Shown here: positions 1-8,032 of the stretch, piece by piece
Numbering within the stretch: position 1 is the first letter of the stretch
Layout of the letters: each line of letters begins with the position of its first letter
Assembly: GCF_003719305.1 (NCBI RefSeq)
Contig: NZ_RARC01000025.1
Location: 34,381-98,380 of the forward strand
Source: Mycolicibacterium stellerae
Lineage (GTDB): Bacteria; Actinomycetota; Actinomycetes; Mycobacteriales; Mycobacteriaceae
DNA: 64,000 nt
Direction of reading: 5' to 3'
Notes under the pieces: model-generated
The model's input: only the letters and a program-made list of their open reading frames with translations
The model's database searches: none
What the model was told of the DNA's origin: nothing
Made by a program: the position numbers and the translations under genes

Positions 1-1
1 A

Positions 2-709
2 AGGGTGCGGCTCACCGACGCCTGCAAATACCTCGGCGTTGCCCACTCGACGGCGCACCGCCTGCTCGCGATGCTCGCCCACCACGGCTTCGTCCAACAG
101 GAGCCGGTGACCCGCGCATACATTGCGGGCCCCGCGCTGGTCGAGGTGGGCTTGGCCGTCGTCGGCTCCCTCAACGTGCGCGAGCAGGCCCGTCCGATGA
201 TGGAGGAACTCGCCGCCGAGACCGGCGAGACCGTGCACCTGGGCGTCCTCGAGGGCGACCAGGTCCGCTACGTCGACGCGGTGGAGTCCGAACGGGCCCT
301 TCGGGTGGTAGCGCGGACGGGGACCCTGGTGCCCGCGCACTGCACGTCGTTGGGCAAGGCCCTGCTTGGCCAGCTGACCGACCAGCAGGTGGCCGCGCTG
401 TATCCGACGTCCGCCGAGCCGTTCAGCGCCCGAACCGAGAAGTCGATCACGACGCAGGCCAAACTGATCAAGGAGGTCGCGCGCGTCAGATCGCGCGGAT
501 ACGCCGTGAACGCGGGTGAGACGGAAGACGATGTCGGCTCGGTGGCCGTCGCCTTTCGTGACTTCGCCGGGCGGCCCGCGGCCATCGCGGTGGCCGCGCC
601 GACGAGTCGGCTCACCACGCCCCGGATCGCACATATCGGGGACCTGATCATCCAGACGATCGCCCGCGCGCCCGAGTCGCCGGTGATCGCTCAGGTGCCC
701 TCGGACTGA
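2..709 (+). CDS. IclR-family transcriptional regulator, 5' end cut by window edge
   Basis: The reading frame is open to the left edge, so the true start lies outside. What remains is the second half of the N-terminal winged helix-turn-helix (VAHSTAHRLLAML as recognition helix, then the wing ending in RAYIAGPAL) and a complete IclR effector-binding domain with the usual VHLGVLEGDQVRYVD, TSLGKALL and NAGETEDDVGSVAVAF segments. IclR proteins bind small aromatic or acid effectors as dimers or tetramers and control neighbouring catabolic genes. Its 3' end overlaps the convergent MFS gene by 19 bases. The VOC/MFS operon next to it, with a palindrome in its promoter, is the obvious target, but that is inference from position only. 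Confidence 0.9.
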   Translation, partial: RVRLTDACKYLGVAHSTAHRLLAMLAHHGFVQQEPVTRAYIAGPALVEVGLAVVGSLNVREQARPMMEELAAETGETVHLGVLEGDQVRYVDAVESERALRVVARTGTLVPAHCTSLGKALLGQLTDQQVAALYPTSAEPFSARTEKSITTQAKLIKEVARVRSRGYAVNAGETEDDVGSVAVAFRDFAGRPAAIAVAAPTSRLTTPRIAHIGDLIIQTIARAPESPVIAQVPSD

Positions 710-1884
710 GCACCGCGGCGCGCACTGAGCGCGCCTGCGGCCGCCGTCACCAACATGACGAGCGCCAGAAGCCCGAAGGCCGCCTCGACGCCGAACCACT
801 GCGAGATCACACCCGCCGCCGCCAAGATGAATGTCTGCCCGACGCGGTTGGTCGCCACCCGCATACCGAGCGCCGAGCCGCGGCTGGTGTCGTCCACCAG
901 GTCGACGACCCAATCCATCGTGGTCGTCTGGGTGAGCCCGATCGCGAATCCGAGCACCGACATCGCCAACATCATCGGGGTCAGGTTGTGGCTCAGCCCG
1001 ACGATGAGAAGGCAGATCGCCGCGACCACCGTTGCCACCACCGTGAGGTTCACACTCGCGATCCTGCGGACGAACCACGGTGTCGCGGCCCGTGCGAACA
1101 GCGCACCGCTGCTGCTGATGCCGAGCAGAATGCCCACCTGCGACGACGTCAGCCCAACCGAGGCGCCCAGTAGCGGCACATAGACAAGCAGTAGGTCGTT
1201 GCCGCCCTTCGCCGAGAAGCTCGTCATCAACGCCGCGGGCATGCCCCTGATGCGGAGCAAGCCCCACACCCGCTGGGGCTTGCCGGTGCGCACCGTCGAC
1301 TTCTGGATCGCGGTGGTGCGCATCGCGAGCACCGCGGCGGGCAGGCCGCCGACGAACACCCACGCCGCGACCTGTAATGCCGACGACGTGGCGGCCAGGT
1401 TCGGGTTGTCGCTGTGGCCGATGATCACGCCGCCGAGGACAGGGCCGACGATCTGGCCAAGGGCGGAAATCGTGGTGAGAGCACCGAATCGGCTGATGCG
1501 CGTCAGCGAGCTCTGCGCCTGCGCCATGATGCTCTGCCCACCGATGGTGCCAGTCGTGTGGCCGATGCCGAGTGCTGTGGTCGCGATCGCGAACGCGGGA
1601 ATCGTCTCGATGAACACGAGAGCGAAGGCGCCGGCTGCGGCGACGACGAAGCCGAGCACCAGCAGGATCGCCGGGTGATGCTTCTCGGTCCATCGGCCCA
1701 AACTGACCGCGAACAACATCGGCGGGATGGCGAAGCACGCCGCCGTCAGGCCGAGGGTGGTCCCGTCGGCACCGAGCGCCAGCAGCCGATAGGTCGATAC
1801 CGGGCGGGCGAGCGTGACCGCAACCTGCAGCAGGAAGATGCTGGCGACGGTGCCGACGAGCCAGAGCGGCGCGCGGTTGGTCAG
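691..1884 (-). CDS. MFS transporter, probable CUG start coupled to the VOC gene
   Basis: About 397 residues forming a major facilitator with roughly twelve membrane segments and a basic central loop (around IQKSTVRTGKPQR). The protein begins TNRAPLWLVGTVASIF, directly at its first membrane helix. No ATG, GTG or TTG lies in frame near this point. The reading frame continues upstream for about 60 codons, but only as an out-of-frame shadow of the VOC gene. The CTG at 1884 overlaps the VOC stop as CTGA, so reinitiation at CUG is the simplest start; a second CTG lies nine bases upstream. The substrate is unknown; pairing with a VOC enzyme and an IclR regulator suggests uptake or efflux of a small organic acid or aromatic compound. 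Confidence 0.85.
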   Translation of the reverse strand: MTNRAPLWLVGTVASIFLLQVAVTLARPVSTYRLLALGADGTTLGLTAACFAIPPMLFAVSLGRWTEKHHPAILLVLGFVVAAAGAFALVFIETIPAFAIATTALGIGHTTGTIGGQSIMAQAQSSLTRISRFGALTTISALGQIVGPVLGGVIIGHSDNPNLAATSSALQVAAWVFVGGLPAAVLAMRTTAIQKSTVRTGKPQRVWGLLRIRGMPAALMTSFSAKGGNDLLLVYVPLLGASVGLTSSQVGILLGISSSGALFARAATPWFVRRIASVNLTVVATVVAAICLLIVGLSHNLTPMMLAMSVLGFAIGLTQTTTMDWVVDLVDDTSRGSALGMRVATNRVGQTFILAAAGVISQWFGVEAAFGLLALVMLVTAAAGALSARRGAQSEGT

Positions 1885-2273
1885 AACTTCCAGCCACGCT
1901 CCGGCGTGGCCACGTCCACCTCTACGCCGTCGGGGTCGCGGAACTTGAAGAATCGGGGCGGGTCGGCCTGCTCGGCGCCGTAAACCTCGATGCCACGTTC
2001 CTTCAGCTTGGTGACGACGGCGCCGGTGTCCTCGATCGTCACACCGATGTGGTTGGGACCCATCGCGCCGTATGTCCATTCTGAGCGCTCGATGTCCGGA
2101 TTCGGTTGCAGCAGCGAGTAGTTGACCTCGCCGTCGCTGAGATCCAGCGCCTTCCCCGGATAGTGGCCGGGGGTGCGGGCATCGCCGAGGCGCTTGAAGC
2201 CAAGCACGTCTTCGTAGAACTCCGCGGTCCGGTCGAGGTCCTGGACGACGATCCCGAGATGTCGGATACGCAC
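1881..2273 (-). CDS. VOC-superfamily (glyoxalase/extradiol dioxygenase-like) enzyme
   Basis: A 130-residue protein made of one vicinal-oxygen-chelate module pair. It opens with the typical IRHLGIVVQDLDRTAEFYEDVLGF and has the second-half PNHIGV strand and the closing FRDPDGVEVDV strand. His5, the His of PNHIGV and the Glu of GVEVDV are in the positions that bind the metal in this family. The start is a GTG preceded by a strong AGAGGAGG ribosome site. It is the first gene of a two-gene operon with the MFS transporter. Members include lactoylglutathione lyases, dioxygenases and epimerases; the sequence alone does not say which reaction is catalysed. Confidence 0.88.
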   Translation of the reverse strand: MRIRHLGIVVQDLDRTAEFYEDVLGFKRLGDARTPGHYPGKALDLSDGEVNYSLLQPNPDIERSEWTYGAMGPNHIGVTIEDTGAVVTKLKERGIEVYGAEQADPPRFFKFRDPDGVEVDVATPERGWKF

Positions 2274-2315
2274 TGCTTCCTCCTCTTTCTTCTGGAGCTT
2301 TACCGTCTTCCGTAG

Positions 2316-2334
2316 TGTAGAAATATTTTCTGCA
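2316..2334 (-). promoter_or_regulatory. palindromic operator candidate upstream of the VOC/MFS operon
   Basis: The 19-base element TGTAGAAATATTTTCTGCA consists of 8-base arms with one mismatch around a TAT centre. It lies 43 bases before the VOC start in otherwise GC-rich DNA. Its size and AT-rich core suit an IclR or GntR-type dimer. The IclR gene across the operon is the likely binder (inference). Confidence 0.5.
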
Positions 2335-2396
2335 AATCAGACTCTAGGCGCGAGCGCAGCGCGCGTCAATGAGTCACGGCGGGTCACTTTTTCCGC

Positions 2397-2454
2397 CGAG
2401 CAGACGCAAAAGTCCGCAAAACCCCAGGACGGTGCGGACATTTGCGTCTGCTCG
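2397..2454. repeat. dispersed palindromic repeat, copy 1 (hairpin downstream of the MaoC-like gene)
   Basis: An inverted repeat with about 22-base arms (one mismatch) beginning CGAGCAGACGCAAAAGTCC and closing with its complement, around a 14-base loop. It stands just past the 3' end of the minus-strand hydratase gene. A second copy with the same outer arms is at 35268-35325. The hairpin can act as a transcription terminator for the hydratase operon. Nothing else recognisable lies in the 2335-2484 spacer. Confidence 0.8.
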
Positions 2455-2484
2455 CGGGGGCCCAGCTCGCGCTAAGGGGTGCGG

Positions 2485-3486
2485 TCAGAACTGCAACGCG
2501 GTGAAGCGCCAGTCGAGTACCTGACGGTCCTCGGCGCCGTCGCCGACGGCGTACACCAGCGACCTCAGCTTCAGCACCCCGCCGCGGTGGTCGGGCAACG
2601 GCACCGCGGCGTCGACGTGCAGCTCGCTGTAGAGGGTGTCGCCCTCGTGCACAGGACCGACGTGGTCGCACGACTCCCAGCCCAGCACCGTGGCGATGTT
2701 GGGCAGCAGCCGAGTGGCCTGCGCGAAGGCCAGCCCGATGGTGTGGCCGCCATAGACGAGGCGTTGGCCACCTGCGCGTGAATCATGGTGCGTCGCCGCA
2801 ATGTTCAACGTCAACCGGGCCAACTCCGGCGCGCTGCTCACGACATCGGCGGTGCTGTGCAGCACCGCGCCTGCGATGCCCGAGTCGAAGTGGGTGCCGG
2901 GGACCCTGGTCCGGAATGCGTCGGCATCCCAATCGGCGGTCGGATCGGGCGCAGGCGAGGAGTCGGCTCCGATCGCCGACATGTCGTCGGCGTGGCCCGT
3001 GTCGGCGGTTGTCTCGCGCAATGGCAGCATCGCGCAGCGGTGGAAGTCGAGGACCAGCCTGCCGATCTGGTCGATGGTGGTCATTCGCATCGCCGCGAGC
3101 CCGGTCGGCGGCCGGCCCGGCTTGGCCGCGTTCTGCTTGAGGGCGACAACTTCCGTGCGGGTGAACAGCGTGTCCCCGATGACGGGAAACCGGTGGAAGG
3201 ACAGCCCGCGGTAGAAGAGGTTGGCCTTCACCCGCTGGGTGACCAGTGTGGTCTGACCGATGGCGACGTCGCAGACCAACTGCGGGTGCGCGAGTGCGGT
3301 CGTCGCGCCCGTCACCGCCATCGCGAGATCGGCGTCCAACGCCAGCCGCAGCCGGTCGCCGATGATCGATTGGTGCACCGCCGCGGCACCGGCCGTCAGC
3401 GTCATCGACGGTGCCCAGTCGAAGACCTGGCCGAGCACCAGATCGTCGAAGTATGGGCCGCCTGGCTCGTGACCGTGCATTGTCAC
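2485..3486 (-). CDS. double-hotdog MaoC-like hydratase/dehydratase (Rv0216-like)
   Basis: About 333 residues with two hotdog-type halves: residues 1-150 (HQSIIGDRLRLALDADL, then LFYRGLSFHRFPVIGDTLFTRTEV) and 190-330 (YGGHTIGLAFAQATRLL, HVGPVHEGDTLYSELHV). Length and both segments match the M. tuberculosis Rv0216 double-hotdog protein as I recall it. The family hydrates or dehydrates acyl-CoA thioesters, but the canonical G-D-x-N-P hydratase motif is degenerate here, so activity is uncertain. The GTG at 3486 overlaps the stop of the upstream ligase gene (GTGA); an ATG lies two codons later. It is translationally coupled to fadD4, so it probably acts on the CoA ester that ligase makes. Confidence 0.82.
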   Translation of the reverse strand: MTMHGHEPGGPYFDDLVLGQVFDWAPSMTLTAGAAAVHQSIIGDRLRLALDADLAMAVTGATTALAHPQLVCDVAIGQTTLVTQRVKANLFYRGLSFHRFPVIGDTLFTRTEVVALKQNAAKPGRPPTGLAAMRMTTIDQIGRLVLDFHRCAMLPLRETTADTGHADDMSAIGADSSPAPDPTADWDADAFRTRVPGTHFDSGIAGAVLHSTADVVSSAPELARLTLNIAATHHDSRAGGQRLVYGGHTIGLAFAQATRLLPNIATVLGWESCDHVGPVHEGDTLYSELHVDAAVPLPDHRGGVLKLRSLVYAVGDGAEDRQVLDWRFTALQF

Positions 3487-5015
3487 AGCTTGCCCGACGA
3501 GTACTTGACTACCAGCTCCTGCTTGTACAACTTGCCGGTGTCCGTGCGCGGAAGTTGCGCCTCGAACGCTATCGAACGCGGACACTTGTAGTGCGCCAAT
3601 TGCCCCCGCAACCAGACGAGAAGCTCGTCGGCGAACTCGTCGGTGGCGTCGGTCGGATCGACCGTCTGCACCACTGCCTTGACGCTCTGCCCCATGTCGT
3701 CGTCGGGAATGCCGAAGACCGCGGCGTCCATCACCTTGGGGTGGGTGACCAACATGTTCTCGGCCTCCTGCGGGTAGATGTTCACCCCGCCCGAGATGAT
3801 CATGTGATGGCGCCGGTCGGTCAGGTACAGGTAGCCGTCCTCGTCGAGATATCCGATGTCGCCAACGGTTTTCCAGCCGTGCTTGTCGCGTGACTTCGCC
3901 GTCTTCTCGGGGTCGTTGAGGTACTCGAAGTCCAAGCCGCCCTCGAAGTAGATCTCTCCCGCGTGGCCCGGTGGTAGCTCGTTGCCGTCCTCGTCGAGGA
4001 TGTGCAGCGGGGTCATCATCGATCTGCCGACCGACCCTGGATGAGCCAGCCATTCATCGGCGGTGATCAGCGTCGAGCCGATCGCCTCGGATGAGGCGTA
4101 GTACTCGTCGACGATCGGCCCCCACCAGTCGATCATCTGCTTCTTGATCTCGACCGGACACGGTGCAGCGGCGTGCATCACGCGCTTGAGGCTGGACAGA
4201 TCGTACGAATCACGCACGGGTTGAGGAAGTTTCAGCATCCGGGTGAACATGACCGGAACGAACTGGCCGTGGGTGACGCCGTTACGCTGGATGGCGTCCA
4301 GGCAGCCCTCGGCGTCGAACTTCTCCATCACCACCGTCGTGATGCCGCCCGACTGGATCGTCATCGACCACACCGACGGGGCGGTGTGGTAGAGCGGCGC
4401 GGGGCTGAGGTAGATCGCATCGGGATCGAGCCAGAAGCTGACCAGCGCCGACATCATGCCCGGCGTCTCCGAAGGCGCAACGTGCTGCAGCTCTCGCTTG
4501 ATGCCCTTCGGCCGGCCCGTGGTGCCCGACGAGTACTGCAGCAGGTCGCCCTCTATCTCGTCTTCGATCGGCGTATCAAGTTCGCCGGCAACGCATTCGG
4601 GGTAGCTGTGCCAGCCGTCGACTTCGTCGCAGGCGATGAGCAGCAGGGGCGGCAGCCCATCGGGCAACTCGGCTTCCAAGCCCTCGAGGGTTTTTCGAAG
4701 CGCCGCCGAGCCGACGATGGCTTTGGCGTTGCTGTTGTCGATGATGTAGGCGGCCTCGGCCGGAGTCAGGTGGGTGTTGATCGGGACGTAGTAGAGGCCG
4801 CTGCGCCGCGCCGCCCACATGACGGCGTGGTAGTGCTCGTTGTTCTCCATGAGGATCGCGACGGCGTCACCCTCGCGCAGGCCGTGGCGTCGGAAGAAGT
4901 GCGCAAGTTGGTTGGCGCGGGCCTCCAGCTCGCCGAATGTCACCGTCGTGCCCGACGGATACATGATGACGGCCGGCTTGCCGGGGTTCGCCTGCGCATG
5001 CTCGCGAATCTGCAT
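3483..5015 (-). CDS. fadD4: acyl-CoA synthetase (FadD4-like)
   Basis: A 510-residue AMP-forming acyl-CoA ligase. The phosphate loop is LLQYSSGTTGRPKGIK, the adenine-binding region is YYASSEAIGSTLI, the hinge segment is TDRRHHMIISGGVNIYPQE and the C-terminal catalytic lysine is in PRTDTGKLYKQEL. It converts a carboxylic acid to acyl-AMP and then acyl-CoA in the cytosol. I start it at the ATG giving MQIREHAQANPGKP, where homologues start, not at the GTG 39 bases upstream. It overlaps the hydratase gene by four bases. The name rests on similarity to M. tuberculosis FadD4, which also lies near pckA and Rv0216. The substrate is unknown. Confidence 0.88.
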   Translation of the reverse strand: MQIREHAQANPGKPAVIMYPSGTTVTFGELEARANQLAHFFRRHGLREGDAVAILMENNEHYHAVMWAARRSGLYYVPINTHLTPAEAAYIIDNSNAKAIVGSAALRKTLEGLEAELPDGLPPLLLIACDEVDGWHSYPECVAGELDTPIEDEIEGDLLQYSSGTTGRPKGIKRELQHVAPSETPGMMSALVSFWLDPDAIYLSPAPLYHTAPSVWSMTIQSGGITTVVMEKFDAEGCLDAIQRNGVTHGQFVPVMFTRMLKLPQPVRDSYDLSSLKRVMHAAAPCPVEIKKQMIDWWGPIVDEYYASSEAIGSTLITADEWLAHPGSVGRSMMTPLHILDEDGNELPPGHAGEIYFEGGLDFEYLNDPEKTAKSRDKHGWKTVGDIGYLDEDGYLYLTDRRHHMIISGGVNIYPQEAENMLVTHPKVMDAAVFGIPDDDMGQSVKAVVQTVDPTDATDEFADELLVWLRGQLAHYKCPRSIAFEAQLPRTDTGKLYKQELVVKYSSGKL

Positions 5016-5114
5016 GGCTGAGACTCTACGACGGCCGAACTTGACGGGTGTCAACTACCCTAGGTTGGCCGATCACCGCCGCCGGCGCGACCCTCGGCCA
5101 GTAGGCTGTCGGAG

Positions 5115-5504
5115 ATGTTCGGCGGGCTGTTCTGCATCGCCTTCGGGCTCGCGATGGTCGCGCTGGTGATCTTCGGCGATCGAACCGTCAAAAACGCAAA
5201 GCACACCGGCGTGAGAGTCTCCGCGCAGGTGATCGGCGAGGAGGTCGAAGTCGGCGCCGAGGGTTCCCGCTTCTACCACACCAAGGTGCGCTTCCCCGGA
5301 CCCGATGGTCAGTGGCTGGAACATGTTTCGATGCAAGGCCACTCGAAGCCGGTGCAAAGGGAACTTGTCGACGTCTGGTACGACCCCGCCGACCCGACAC
5401 AGGTGACCGTCGACGAACCGGGCGGGCGCAGTCGCCTCGTCGTCGGCGTCGGCATCGGAGCGCTTGTCGCCGCCCTCGGCGTCTTCTTCATCGTGACGGG
5501 GTGA
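5115..5504 (+). CDS. DUF3592 membrane protein
   Basis: A 129-residue protein with a membrane helix at each end (about residues 4-20 and 107-128) and a soluble beta-rich middle (SRFYHTKVRFPGPDGQWLEHVS, VDVWYDPADPTQVTVD). This is the standard arrangement of DUF3592 proteins, which have no known function. It is a single gene, divergent from fadD4 with a spacer of about 100 bases, and its 3' end faces the DUF1214 gene. Confidence 0.8.
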   Translation: MFGGLFCIAFGLAMVALVIFGDRTVKNAKHTGVRVSAQVIGEEVEVGAEGSRFYHTKVRFPGPDGQWLEHVSMQGHSKPVQRELVDVWYDPADPTQVTVDEPGGRSRLVVGVGIGALVAALGVFFIVTG

Positions 5505-5541
5505 GCACGCTTCCAGCAGCGCCGTCGTATGACGGCGGGAA

Positions 5542-6900
5542 TCAGTACTGCCGGTAGCGGCGTTGAACGTGCTCCTGGCGGACGCGCACCTGTTCGCGCC
5601 TCTCCTCTTGCGATATGCGAGGTGTGGACGAGGGAAGGTGGTCGCCCAGCTCGCCGAGCAATAGTTTGCGCACGGTTACCGTGGGAAGCCGGTCAGTTGG
5701 CTGCGGGTAGGTCCAGCGCATGGCCATGAAGCCGCTGCGAAGCCCGGTGGTGTCCAGCCAGTTTGGGACACCCGGGTCGCGGTGGGCGACGACGTACCGG
5801 TAGTGGCCATCGTCGTCGCGGATGGCCTGAGTGCCGTTCAGGCTGCTTACGTGGTTGGCGAAGTCGTGCGACTCACCCCAGACATTCGAAAGGTGGAAGC
5901 CCATGTACGCCGGTACCTCGAGCACCTCGGCGTCGATCAGAAGGGCCTCGTCGTCGGCCAGGTCGTAGACGCCCCCGGCGTAGACGTTGGTGCTTTGGCC
6001 TCCGCCGGTCGCGAGCGAGGCACCGGCCGGCGTGTTGAAGTCGTTGCGCGGCATGAAACTTACGCCGTCGCCGTTGCGGTCCCCGTGCGCTTCCAGGATT
6101 ACGTCGTAAAATTTGTTCCAGTAGCGGGTCTGGTTGTCCACGATCTCGCCGATGCGGCGCATCGCCGCCGAGGCGGTCGGCGCGTCCAACGCAGGCGGAT
6201 GTTCACCGACCTTGTCCAGGCGGCGAATGAGCAACTCCGGCGATTCCTCCCGTTCCCAGTCGTGAAACAGGAATCGCACAGTCACATGCTCTGCGAAGAA
6301 TGTAGTACCGCTTCGCTGTGAGATCCGCTGTGTGGCAATGAAATTGCCCGCGTAACCCGTCGGCCGCTCGGGTGCCAGCAGTATCTCGAAGCGGCCGTCG
6401 TCATCCACGATGAGCTCCGAGGAGTCCAATTTTCCGGTGTTGCCGCGCCCTCCCGGCTGCAATTCGCCGAGGTCGCCACTGTCACCGGCATAGCCCGTGT
6501 GCGCCTCGATGATGACGTACTGGGGCGCGGTCGGACCCGACGGTGCAGGTGCCTCCCCGCGCCAGTGCCGCGAGTCCTGTAGGTGGCCGGTGATCCGGTA
6601 GGAGAACCTGCCATCGACCGGCGTCGAAAGGTACATGGCGTCGGCGTTGTCGATGGTGGCCTTGTCGATCACCTGGATGCTGCGGCGGAAGTACGGGAAT
6701 GCGGGGTCCCCGAAGAAGGCTCGTTCGATGGCCGAGTGCACGAAGCCCAGCAGGTATCGGTAGCCCTCCGCGAGGACGCGCGGCCCAGTCGCCGGCGGCG
6801 CGTGCAGGTCGGGGGATTCGAGTGCCTCCCGCGCCCGACCCAGCCGGTCGATCATCTCATCCCAGGCGTCGCGCAACACGTCACCGTGGTCATCCGGCAC
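5542..6900 (-). CDS. cytosolic DUF1214-family protein
   Basis: A 452-residue protein without signal peptide. The C-terminal half has the DUF1214 pattern: DEALLIDAEVLEVPAYMGFHLSNVWGES, then SSLNGTQAIRDDDGHYRYVV, then DPGVPNWLDTTGLRSGFMAMRW. The middle (DNADAMYLSTPVDGRFSYRITG, ELIVDDDGRFEILL) matches the corresponding middle of the large exported protein at 11721-14384, so the two are paralogues over most of this protein's length. The GTG start overlaps the end of the sulfotransferase gene by 11 bases, making it the last gene of a three-gene operon. No catalytic function is established for the family; association with lipid or steroid loci is common, and the context here fits. Confidence 0.82.
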   Translation of the reverse strand: MPDDHGDVLRDAWDEMIDRLGRAREALESPDLHAPPATGPRVLAEGYRYLLGFVHSAIERAFFGDPAFPYFRRSIQVIDKATIDNADAMYLSTPVDGRFSYRITGHLQDSRHWRGEAPAPSGPTAPQYVIIEAHTGYAGDSGDLGELQPGGRGNTGKLDSSELIVDDDGRFEILLAPERPTGYAGNFIATQRISQRSGTTFFAEHVTVRFLFHDWEREESPELLIRRLDKVGEHPPALDAPTASAAMRRIGEIVDNQTRYWNKFYDVILEAHGDRNGDGVSFMPRNDFNTPAGASLATGGGQSTNVYAGGVYDLADDEALLIDAEVLEVPAYMGFHLSNVWGESHDFANHVSSLNGTQAIRDDDGHYRYVVAHRDPGVPNWLDTTGLRSGFMAMRWTYPQPTDRLPTVTVRKLLLGELGDHLPSSTPRISQEERREQVRVRQEHVQRRYRQY

Positions 6901-8032
6901 GGCTCGACTCCCATCCGAATCGTTTGAACAGCGGCGCCAACCGCGCGTGGATCTCGTCGGCTTGCAGCCCGAACTCCTCGAGACTGTAGGTGTGCCCGGA
7001 TCGGTACTCCCGACCCTTCTCGCCGGCCAGTGCCTGTTCCTGCTCCGGCGCCATGCCGATCTCGATCTCGTCGTAGACGCGCAGCATCGTCTTGGCCGGG
7101 TTTGTCACGAGGTCGCTGTAGTCCACGATCGCGGTCGGCACCTCCGGGTGGGCGTCCAACACATCGAGTGGGTGCTGGTAGTAGTGGTAGGACGAATCCA
7201 CGAAGGACCGGAACGACTTTCGCATGTCGTCCTCGGAGCGCTTGCGGGCTGACCATGCGAACTGCATGAGCTTGAGGAAGCTCGGAATCGTCTCGTATGG
7301 GTTGCGCACCGGTACGACGAATCGAGCGTCGGGGAACGTCTCGATGAGGCTTTCGACCCTGCCGCAATGGATTGGCGCCTTGGACAGGTGCGTCAGCCCC
7401 GGACCGTTCAGTACCAATTGGCGGCGCAGACACTCCTTGTAGAACGCCATGACGCGGCGCCGTTTGCGCGCGGCCCACCGGTCGTCGACGTAGTAGAAGT
7501 CCAACTCCTCGACATATGGGTAGTGCACAACCCAGAAGCCCGATGCGCACGACATCGAAAGCAGGAACTCGTCCTCCTCGGGCGCGAAAAGGCCTGACTC
7601 GTGCACCCGTTGGCTCTTGCTGAACAAGCGTTGGTCGAGAGCGTCGATGCGGCCGCGCAGCCGCCCTCCCAGCCTTCGGTCCCAGCGCAATACCGCCCGC
7701 AGCACCTTTTTCTCCAGCAGCGAAGGGAAGAACATCTCCCAGAGCAGAACATAGGAGAACTGGGGATCGTTCGTCATCATGCGGTGCAAGTAGGTCGTAC
7801 CGCTGCGCGCGTGACCCACCACGAATACCGGGCCGCGCACTTCCGTGCGTCGGAGGACTGGAAAGAAAATGGGGTCGAGCGCGAACGTCACGGTATGCAG
7901 TGCGGCCAGCACCGGGACGACGACGCACAGCGTGCGGTACTGGCGGCGGCGCCGGGCAGGGTCCTGTTCACGGCGAATCAGGCGCACCATTGTCCACCAT
8001 GTGCGCCAGTCGAAGTAGAAGACGTTATTCAT
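6890..8032 (-). CDS. PAPS-dependent sulfotransferase family protein
   Basis: A 380-residue protein with the 5'-phosphosulfate loop FVVGHARSGTTYLHRMM near residue 70 and a 3'-phosphate-binding segment (ARFVVPVRNPYETIPSFL) in the second half. An N-terminal hydrophobic stretch (about residues 36-57) may anchor it to the membrane. The family transfers sulfate from PAPS to hydroxyl groups of lipids, sterols or sugars. The ATG overlaps the stop of the upstream LLM gene (ATGA) and the 3' end overlaps the DUF1214 gene, so the three are translated together. The acceptor is unknown; a hydroxylated lipid is plausible from the neighbourhood. Confidence 0.87.
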   Translation of the reverse strand: MNNVFYFDWRTWWTMVRLIRREQDPARRRRQYRTLCVVVPVLAALHTVTFALDPIFFPVLRRTEVRGPVFVVGHARSGTTYLHRMMTNDPQFSYVLLWEMFFPSLLEKKVLRAVLRWDRRLGGRLRGRIDALDQRLFSKSQRVHESGLFAPEEDEFLLSMSCASGFWVVHYPYVEELDFYYVDDRWAARKRRRVMAFYKECLRRQLVLNGPGLTHLSKAPIHCGRVESLIETFPDARFVVPVRNPYETIPSFLKLMQFAWSARKRSEDDMRKSFRSFVDSSYHYYQHPLDVLDAHPEVPTAIVDYSDLVTNPAKTMLRVYDEIEIGMAPEQEQALAGEKGREYRSGHTYSLEEFGLQADEIHARLAPLFKRFGWESSRAG

